From Lineus longissimus (lineage: Eukaryota > Nemertea > Pilidiophora > Heteronemertea > Lineidae): a stretch of DNA of 64,000 bases. This document shows, piece by piece, positions 57,001 through 64,000 of this stretch. The notes beneath the pieces were generated by a model. The model was not told the origin of the DNA and ran no database searches. It worked only from the letters and a program-made list of their open reading frames with translations. The stretch lies in assembly GCF_910592395.1 (NCBI RefSeq), contig NC_088320.1, forward strand, positions 2,728,001-2,792,000, in the 5' to 3' direction. The position numbers and the translations under genes were made by a program. Each line of letters opens with the position of its first letter. The first letter of the stretch is position 1.

Positions 57001-57720
57001 TTTTTTAAGATGAAGGTGATACATGTATGATAATCGTAATTTATAAGACTGTTAAGTCAAGGGTGTGTAAAAATGTAATCATTCGAAAAAAGTTACTGGA
57101 GAAAATGTGGTGTTAAAAGTGTTTTGAATGGTTTCTACCATGTTATGGGGTGGAGCGAAGGAAACCCCAGGCTGGTGAAAAAATGTAGTGGTTTGAAGGT
57201 TTAGAAGATCCCGATGTGTTTCTACAAAATGTATTTAAATTCATTTCGCTCTATTAGTTTGCCGAGACGGCTTGTTCTTTATTGTATATTTCCCAGAAAA
57301 TAATATGTGAGCCGTTTCAGTGCATCTGGTATGAAAGATAGGCGAAAGTAGGCATCCTGTACATTCTCTTAATCATGTATGTATGGTGTCGTTTATAATT
57401 TGGATGTATGTCATCACAAAAACACAAAAACTGCCATAAAAATCTAACATGGCCTCAGTGGTCATCGTAGTCATTGTTTAGTTCGTAACCATGGTAACGG
57501 ACGATGATTTACTGTAAACCGGGAAATTTTCGTGTGCATTTCAATGCATTTTTTAACAACCTGCAAATTTCGCCAAAAAAAGTTGCAGCGAAATCAAAAC
57601 TTCTTTGCAATTACTGTTACAGTGTGTTCAAAATGCTAAATTAAAACTTCATCTTTTTCGCCAAAGATGCAGTTTCATAAAAGTTGCGAATATTTCCTGG
57701 TTTACATTACCTTTGTAATG
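54014..57720 (+). other. Cyclin T 3' region
   Basis: This follows the cyclin T stop and is non-coding as far as I can tell. AATAAA at 56356-56361 is one candidate polyadenylation signal. A strong acceptor (attttctccacag) ends at 55258, so part of the stretch may be an intron to an alternative last exon at 55259-55289. Confidence 0.5.
55259..55289 (+). other. CCNT1: Possible alternative last coding exon of cyclin T
   Basis: A donor-like GTGACT lies at 54010, overlapping the exon 10 stop codon (CA|GTGACT). Splicing from it to the acceptor at 55258 would read His then SSESKDANQ and stop at 55287-55289, replacing the final Gln with a ten-residue tail. Phase fits and the acceptor is strong, but the donor is mediocre and I know of no conserved equivalent. 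Confidence 0.3.
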
Positions 57721-60057
57721 TGTGAATATAGTGTACGATTGCCGAGTGGGTGAGAATAGAATTTCTTTTTGCGTGTTGGTGACTGGCTAGCTCCGGATCC
57801 AGTTTGTGATGAAGGGATGTTCATAATGTTATCGATGGCTTCCATCCCGATGCCTGGTGCCTCAGGTTGGACAACTCATGCATCAAAGGACACCCTTCAT
57901 CATAGGTATGACATTTTGCCATTAGACCTTGCCTGCTGCTGGGGAAAAAGTAACAAGTTGGGCAGTTTTAATATATCCTGTAGTTTTGATTGACACAGAG
58001 CTGTCGTCCGTAAAGAAATAGAGATGTTTTCATTACCGCACCACATTTGTTGTAGAAAGGTAATAGTGCATCTAGTGCATTACAGTTGAAATCTACACGT
58101 TCCTTCAGTTAGTGTTTAACAGAGCATTCACAAGAATGTCACTGTTCACAGTCGGGACTGGCCTTCTTGTTTCTTTGCCCAATATACTGGAGCAGTCGGG
58201 CCAGATTGGCAAAACAATACGACTGAGTTGTGGGGTGATCGGGATCTAGTCGGCTTTATCATACAATGTTGTGATGTTTCTCTGCAGTTCTCTCCCCTTG
58301 TGGTCAGCTGTTCGTAGATGTTGGCGATACTTCTTGCACTCCTTGGGTTAATGGTGCTATGTAATGTCTTGCAATGAATAATCAGTTTGAAATGTTCTCA
58401 CAAGCAAGACATCTTCCTAAATCGGATCACACTTAGGCACTGTTCTGTACCCTTGGAGTGTAAAACTTAGGCAATTTTTTTCAAGTATCCCCAATATTTT
58501 GTAAGTTGCCATGCTGATTTTAGACTACCCCGGCTGTCTTAGTGTCAATGCACTGACAGTCCAGTTCGCTCTGATGGCTCCGACATTTCTGCAATCTTGA
58601 TTCATTATGCAACCACATAGCAGTAGTCATTGCTATGCATATATTTTATCACATCCACTGATGCAGTTTTTGCGGTAGGAGTCTGGTGTTCAACTCCAAA
58701 GTAAAAATTCAATGTTGTCATTTAGCAGTATGTGTTAGCGTCTGGGAGTTGCAGTGACTGTCAACTCCCGACAGAGTTATTCCCTTTCCCTGAAACTTCA
58801 ATAAAACTTTTGTAACGCATGGCAACTTGTCCCAGATGACCAGATCGGTAAAGACCTGCGGAGGACATTTTTGTAATCTTCTTAAACATTTGTCGAAACT
58901 CATGTTCACCACTGTCATTTTGTTAACGATTTCTTTCACTGTATATTGAAGTAAGATGAACATGTTGAGACTTGACGATGAAAGTAAATGCAATATGTTG
59001 AAAAGAAAATCTAGTTTTGTTTGTTTGTTTGTCTCAGCTGCTGAACAGTGTTGCTATTGACAGCATCAGAAAAGATAACTGGTCAGGAGCAAGCTTGCTA
59101 TCATCGCAAGTTTGAGATCAATGATGAAGGCCTTGCTGACTCATTGAGGACACTTGACATGTGCTCTGTTAGCAACATGAAGCCCCAGCTGGCTATAATC
59201 CAGAAGTACTAAGGTAGCAGAAAGGGGTGGGCGTTTGTGGTTTCCGAGTGTGAGGGGGTATAGGGGTGTCTGTTGACTGTGCTTTAAGAGAGACTAGGCA
59301 TGGTGCCAGTCTCTCTTAAATCTCGGTCAACAGACGACCATGCCGTCCCGAGCGCTATGGACCATTCTGGGAAAACTCAATGAGGAAGGTATGCTCATTT
59401 GCATAATCTATTTGCTCCTGCTCGAGGTAATCTTGCGCACTGTTGCTGCTGCCCACTTACATCGTGCTTGAAAACGTCTCGTTCAAAGAAAGTCTGGCAT
59501 GCGCGAGACTACTGTGATAAAAATGACCATTGCAGAGACTCTGTGACGTAGGCATAGGCCTATATTTTTTACAATTAAAAATGCTCTCAAAAGACGGTAT
59601 GGAATGATTATTTATTAACATTTCCTAAACTATATACATTCTAATTATCACTTTACATAAATAGGTCGGTGTTAGATCACTGTGACCCGTTATAAATGTT
59701 TCGCCAGCTTCGTCATTTTGCCGCTACGCGGCGCTTTGGGTCCTTGCGTCAAGGACGTTGTGACGTGAAGCCCTAAGGTCTCGTTAGGGAGTTTTTCCCA
59801 AATGTACGCGATGATGACGTGCCCCATTATTAACAGGACGTAACATCTATTTTAAAATGCGTTTCCAAAGTGAATGCATGAGGACAACCCATTTGTGTCG
59901 TATATCACTGGAAACGCCCGATTCCCCTGATTCTGCAAGATGTTAAATCGGGCATTTTATTTCTTTAAATAAATCATAAGCGTCGCATTTGCTCCAAGCT
60001 CTGTTCACCATCCCAAATGGCAATATTGCCAATTGGGCCGGACAATCACGAAAATCC
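57721..60057. other. Spacer with hairpins, no gene seen
   Basis: No coding exon is recognised. It contains a long interrupted hairpin at 59268-59335 and three short perfect hairpins in a row at about 59733-59795, in the GC-richer stretch before the tandem array. Confidence 0.5.
59268..59335. repeat. 68-nt interrupted hairpin
   Basis: The outer arms GTCTGTTGAC (59268-59277) and GTCAACAGAC (59326-59335) and the inner arms TTAAGAGAGACT (59284-59295) and AGTCTCTCTTAA (59308-59319) pair perfectly. A symmetric 6/6 internal loop separates them, and GGCA/TGCC pairs within the 12-nt terminal loop. The length and shape fit a pre-miRNA or a small inverted-repeat transposon. Confidence 0.75.
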
Positions 60058-60422
60058 AGTAAATATATGTGAACGAACGGCGATCCCCTTTAAACATCCT
60101 GGCAGCAGTGGTTTTCAATCTACTCCGCCACTCGATATAACGAAGGAGTATAAAAAGCCTGAATCGCAGGATGCCCTTTAAATAATTCTGATTGGAGAAG
60201 TCACGGCCAGACAGAAATACTTTTCCATCCCAATGTTGCCTCGAGAAATCTTGCTGCTGATACGAATCATCCTCGGAAGTACTCGAACGCCCGAAAAGTT
60301 TGGAAATGTTTGTTTCGGTGCTTTTCTTCCAAGATATAATAGTGATAATGATGATAACGAAAATAATAACATGATTATGAATGAATAGATAACGAGATAA
60401 TGAAGAAAAATGCAGAAAAAAA

Positions 60423-60500
60423 GTGGCAGATTCAACGGGAGTCGAACCCGTGACCAGCCGAACCACGGTCAAACACTCTAGGCGCTGTAGCGTCAAGGCT
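60423..60500 (-). ncRNA. tRNA-like Pol III element, copy 1
   Basis: Read on the minus strand it has a consensus B box GGTTCGACTCC (60438-60448) in a perfect T arm (ACGGG/CCCGT), a degenerate A box, TGCCA after the T-arm region and a T7 run at 60416-60422 as terminator. TATAAAA lies upstream at 60518-60524. The 5' end does not pair with the 3' acceptor strand and the anticodon stem is broken, so it is not a normal tRNA; a tRNA-derived SINE or tRNA-related small RNA is more likely. Confidence 0.6.
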
Positions 60501-61525
60501 TTCACGTTAAGTCGGGATTTTATACCATACAACTTGTCGCCATATTGAAAACGCGCCGGAATTGTGACTAGGTCGCGCAGGTGGCAGAGTGATTGTCCGA
60601 AATAGATCCAAGTAATCTTATATTTCGATAGCTGTACAGATTTTTCTCAATATATCGCATTTATATACCACAGTGATATAAAAGATGATGCTTGCAGTTG
60701 ATTTTACGTTTGAATGGCCTTTCGAAAAAGTTGTTAGAATCAAGGTCAACAGGGTCAAAAGAAATAGTTTGGGCGCCAATATGATGCGGGCAACGTGGCG
60801 GATTTGTTCTAAAGTTCGAGTCGATTCTCTTGGAATCCATTCTACCGATGCTCACTGTGCCGGCTGTGATTTGAAGGGACAAATTAGGTTTTGGTATCTA
60901 GGTAACCAAGATGACAATGTTCGTATTCCGTTCCGTGCACCTCCTCATCCTGCAACATACTTACTCTCGCTAATAATGATTTTGCAAGTTACCTGAGGTT
61001 TTTTGTATATGTCTTTCAAATCTAAGGCCATCGGTTACATTCTGTTTTGGTGAGATCTTTATTGCAGTTGGTGATTTTTTAAAGGCTCACAGCGTCTGCC
61101 CGTTTACAGTGGTCGTCGCTTGAATGAAAATTACACACGCCACCGCCGTACCGGTACTCCAGTAAATATATGTGAACGAACGGCGATCCCCTTTAAACAT
61201 CCTGGCAGCAGTGGTTTTCAATCTACTCCGCCACTCGATATGACGAAGGAGTATAAAAAGCCTGAACCGCAGGATGCCCTTTAACTAATTCTGATTGGAG
61301 AAGTCACGGTCTGACAAAAATACTTTTCCATCCCAATGTTGCCTCGAGAAATCTTGCTGCTGATACGAATCATCCTCGGAAGTACTCGAACGCCCGAAAA
61401 GTTTGGAAATGTTTGTTTCGGTGCTTTTCTTCAAGATATAATAGTGATAATGATGATAACGAAAATAATAACATGATTATGAATGAATAGATAACGAGAT
61501 AATGAAGAAAAATGCAGAAAAAAAA

Positions 61526-61603
61526 GTGGCAGATTCAACGGGAGTCGAACCCGTGACCAGCCGAACCACGGTCAAACACTCTAGGCGCTGTAGCGTCAAG
61601 GCT
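61526..61603 (-). ncRNA. tRNA-like Pol III element, copy 2
   Basis: This is the second copy of the element, 1,103 bp on, with the same B box and T arm, the upstream TATAAAA and a T8 terminator run. The immediate upstream flank differs by a few bases (cacgttcacg in place of cacgttaag on the plus strand). Confidence 0.6.
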
Positions 61604-62630
61604 TTCACGTTCACGTCGGGATTTTATACCATACAACTTGTCGCCATATTGAAAACGCGCCGGAATTGTGACTAGGTCGCGCAGGTGGCAGAGTGATTGT
61701 CCGAAATAGATCCAAGTAATCTTATATTTCGATAGCTGTACAGATTTTTCTCAATATATCGCATTTATATACCACAGTGATATAAAAGATGATGCTTGCA
61801 GTTGATTTTACGTTTGAATGGCCTTTCGAAAAAGTTGTTAGAATCAAGGTCAACAGGGTCAAAAGAAATAGTTTGGGCGCCAATATGATGCGGGCAACGT
61901 GGCGGATTTGTTCTAAAGTTCGAGTCGATTCTCTTGGAATCCATTCTGCCGATGCTCACTGTGCCGGCTGTGATTTGAAGGGACAAATTAGGTTTGGGAT
62001 CTAGGTAACCAAGATGACAATGTTCGTATTCCGTCCCGTGCACCTCCTCATCCTGCAACATACTTACTCTCGCTAATAATGATTTTGCAAGTTATCTGAG
62101 GTTTTTTGTATATGTCTTTCAAATCTAAGGCCAACGGTTACATTCTGTTTTGGTGAGATCTTTATTGCAGTTGGTGATTTTTTAAAGGCTCACAGCGTCT
62201 GCCCGTTTACAGTGGTCGTCGCTTGAATGAAAATTACACACGCCACCGCCGTAACGGTACTCCAGTAAATATATGTGAACGAACGGCGATCCCCTTTAAA
62301 CATCCTGGCAGCAGTGGTTTTCAATCTACTCCGCCACTCGATATGACGAAGGAGTATAAAAAGCCTGAATCTCAGGATGCCCTTTAACTAATTCTGATTG
62401 GAGAAGTCCCGGTCTGACAGAAATACTTTTCCATCCCAATGTTGCCTCGAGAAATCTTGCTGCTGATACGAATCATCCTCGGAAGTACTCGAACGCCCGA
62501 AAAGTTTGGAAATTTGTTTGTTTCGGTGCTTTTCTTCAAGATACAATAGTGATAATGATGATAACGAAAATAATAACATGATTATGAATGAATAGATAAC
62601 GAGATAATGAAGAAAAATGCAGAAAAAAAA

Positions 62631-62708
62631 GTGGCAGATTCAACGGGAGTCGAACCCGTGACCAGCCGAACCACGGTCAAACACTCTAGGCGCTGTAGCG
62701 TCAAGGCT
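62631..62708 (-). ncRNA. tRNA-like Pol III element, copy 3
   Basis: Third copy, identical in the B box and T arm, with the upstream TATA motif and a T8 run. It lies in the last, incomplete 1,103-bp unit, but the element itself is complete. Confidence 0.6.
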
Positions 62709-62969
62709 TTCACGTTCACGTCGGGATTTTATACCATACAACTTGTCGCCATATTGAAAACGCGCAGGAATTGTGACTAGGTCGCGCAGGTGACAGAGTG
62801 ATTGTCCGAAATAGATCCAAGTAATCTTATATTTCGATAGCTGTACAGATTTTTCTCAATATATCGCATTTATATACCACAGTGATATAAAAGATGATGC
62901 TTGCAGTTGATTTTACGTTTGACTGGCCTTTCGAAAAAGTTGTTACAGTCGAGGTCAACAGGGTCAAAA

Positions 62970-63011
62970 GTATATATATGTGTATATGTATATATATATA
63001 TTATATAAATT
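62970..63011. repeat. AT-rich dinucleotide microsatellite
   Basis: An imperfect TA/TG dinucleotide tract marks the point where the third 1,103-bp unit breaks off. Confidence 0.85.
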
Positions 63012-63070
63012 TTAGTTTTACACTATTATGTAAGTGCAAGCTCTAGTGAGCTCACACAACTGTTTGACAG

Positions 63071-63937
63071 TCCTGGCTCCTCCATCGTGCTGACAACATG
63101 ATGAGAGAGATGAGACAGTCACAGCCATTGGCTGCTCTGCCAAGTTGTCAACATGGTGAGAGAGATGAGGAAGTCACAGCCAGGCCGAATCAGTCCTGGC
63201 TGCTCCACCGCGTTGACAACATGATGCGAGAGATGAGGAAGTCACAACCAGGCCGAACCAGTCCTGGCTGCTCCACCGCGTTGACAACATGATGCGAGTG
63301 ATGAGACAGTCACAGCCAGGCCGCATCAATCTTCGCCGCACTGCCTAGTTGTTAATAAGGCGAGAGAGATGGGACAGTCAGAGCCAGGCCGAATCAGTTC
63401 TGGCTGCTCCACCGTGTTGACAATAATTATGGTGAGAGAGATGAGACAGTCACAGCCAGGCCAAATCAGTCTTGGCTGCTCTGCCAAGTTGTCAACATGG
63501 TGAAAGAGATGAGGCAGTCACAACCAGGCCGAATCAGTCCTGGCTGCTCCACCGTGTTGACAACATGATGAGAGTGATGAGACAGTCACAGCCAGGCCGC
63601 ATCAATCTTCGCCGCACTGCCTAGTTGTTAATATGGTGAGAGAGATGAGAGACAGTCACAGCCAGGCCAAATCAGTCTTGGCTGCTCTGCCAAGTTGTCT
63701 ATATGGTGAGAGAGATGAGACAGTCACAGCCAGGCGGCATCAGTCTTCGCCGCACTGCCTAGTTGTTAATATGGTGAGAGAGATGAGACAGTCACAGCCA
63801 GGCCAAATTAGTCTTGGCTGCTCTGCCAAGTTGTCAACATGGTGAGAGAGATGAGGAAGTCACAGCCAGGCCGAATCAGTCCTGGCTGCTCCACCGTGTT
63901 GACAACATGATGAGAGAGATGAGATAGTCACAGCCAC
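63071..63937. repeat. 68-bp minisatellite, about 13 units in three subtypes
   Basis: Units share gagagagatgagacagtc followed by acagccaggcc and differ in the segment after it. Type A reads ctgctccaccgtgttgacaa, type B ctgctctgccaagttgtcaa and type C ccgcactgcctagttgttaa. I read the order as A B A A C A B A C B C B A. Most units are 68 bp, with a few small indels. The short plus-strand open frames here are by-products of the repeat. Confidence 0.9.
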
Positions 63938-64000
63938 AGTACTTCGATCGTTTCTCCTCCGCACGTGCTAGGACGTGTCTGTCGGAGCTGACAGCTATCT

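Larger units (their letters stand above)
60058..62969. repeat. 1,103-bp tandem repeat, 2.6 copies
   Basis: Copies begin at 60058, 61161 and 62264 (agtaaatatatgtgaacg), spaced exactly 1,103 bp. The third ends at about 62969, where an AT dinucleotide tract begins. Copies differ by scattered substitutions and single-base indels, so duplication is recent or the array is homogenised. Each unit holds one tRNA-like element on the minus strand. Open frames occur on both strands of the unit (for example 60685-60996 plus and 61765-62061 minus), but they are not conserved in length between copies and I do not recognise them. Confidence 0.96.

Noticed and set aside
60685-60996. 103-residue plus-strand frame in the first 1,103-bp unit
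   Set aside because: The second copy stops earlier (71 residues) and the third is broken off; both strands are open, and there is no domain match. Likely non-coding.

Overview
This is a nuclear window from an invertebrate animal, most likely a marine bilaterian such as a lophotrochozoan, ambulacrarian or cephalochordate; the sequence does not settle the phylum. It has spliced genes with GT-AG introns of about 0.1 to 4 kb, animal-specific regulators, scattered C tracts, minisatellites, MITE-like elements and tRNA-derived repeats. I see no bacterial, plasmid or viral gene.

Layout. 1-19.7 kb: no gene I can assign. It holds a tRNA-Ile(UAU)-like Pol III element (about 10.29-10.36 kb), a transposon-end-like hairpin with an 18-bp tandem array (14.5-14.75 kb) and one possible first exon on the minus strand near 7.87 kb. 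19.7-26.1 kb (minus): complete cullin-1 gene, 16 coding exons, 775 aa. 27.5-30.6 kb (plus): DAZAP2, divergent from CUL1. 32.3-33.6 kb: minisatellite of 135-bp units. 34.1-35.6 kb: two non-autonomous DNA transposons with inverted ends and target duplications. 36.3-39.4 kb (plus): FASTK-family mitochondrial RNA protein with a C-terminal RAP domain. 40.0-43.3 kb (minus): KANSL2. 43.9-54.0 kb (plus): cyclin T, head-to-head with KANSL2. 54-60 kb: cyclin T 3' region and spacer. 60.06-62.97 kb: 2.6 tandem copies of a 1,103-bp unit, each carrying a tRNA-like Pol III element. 63.07-63.94 kb: minisatellite of 68-bp units in three subtypes.

The genes are housekeeping regulators. CUL1 is the scaffold of SCF ubiquitin ligases, KANSL2 belongs to the NSL histone acetyltransferase complex, cyclin T is the regulatory subunit of P-TEFb (Pol II elongation), the FASTK protein acts on mitochondrial RNA and DAZAP2 is a small proline-rich adaptor. 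They do not form an operon, but KANSL2/cyclin T and CUL1/DAZAP2 are divergent pairs that could share promoters.

The most notable result is that CUL1, KANSL2 and cyclin T each contain one intron with minor-spliceosome (U12-type) signals. Other leads are a 26-bp array in a CUL1 intron whose every unit carries splice-site consensus in the sense direction, and the tandem tRNA-like units at 60-63 kb. I found no clearly new biological system; these are the best leads. Exon borders were worked out by hand from splice consensus, reading phase and similarity to the remembered vertebrate proteins.
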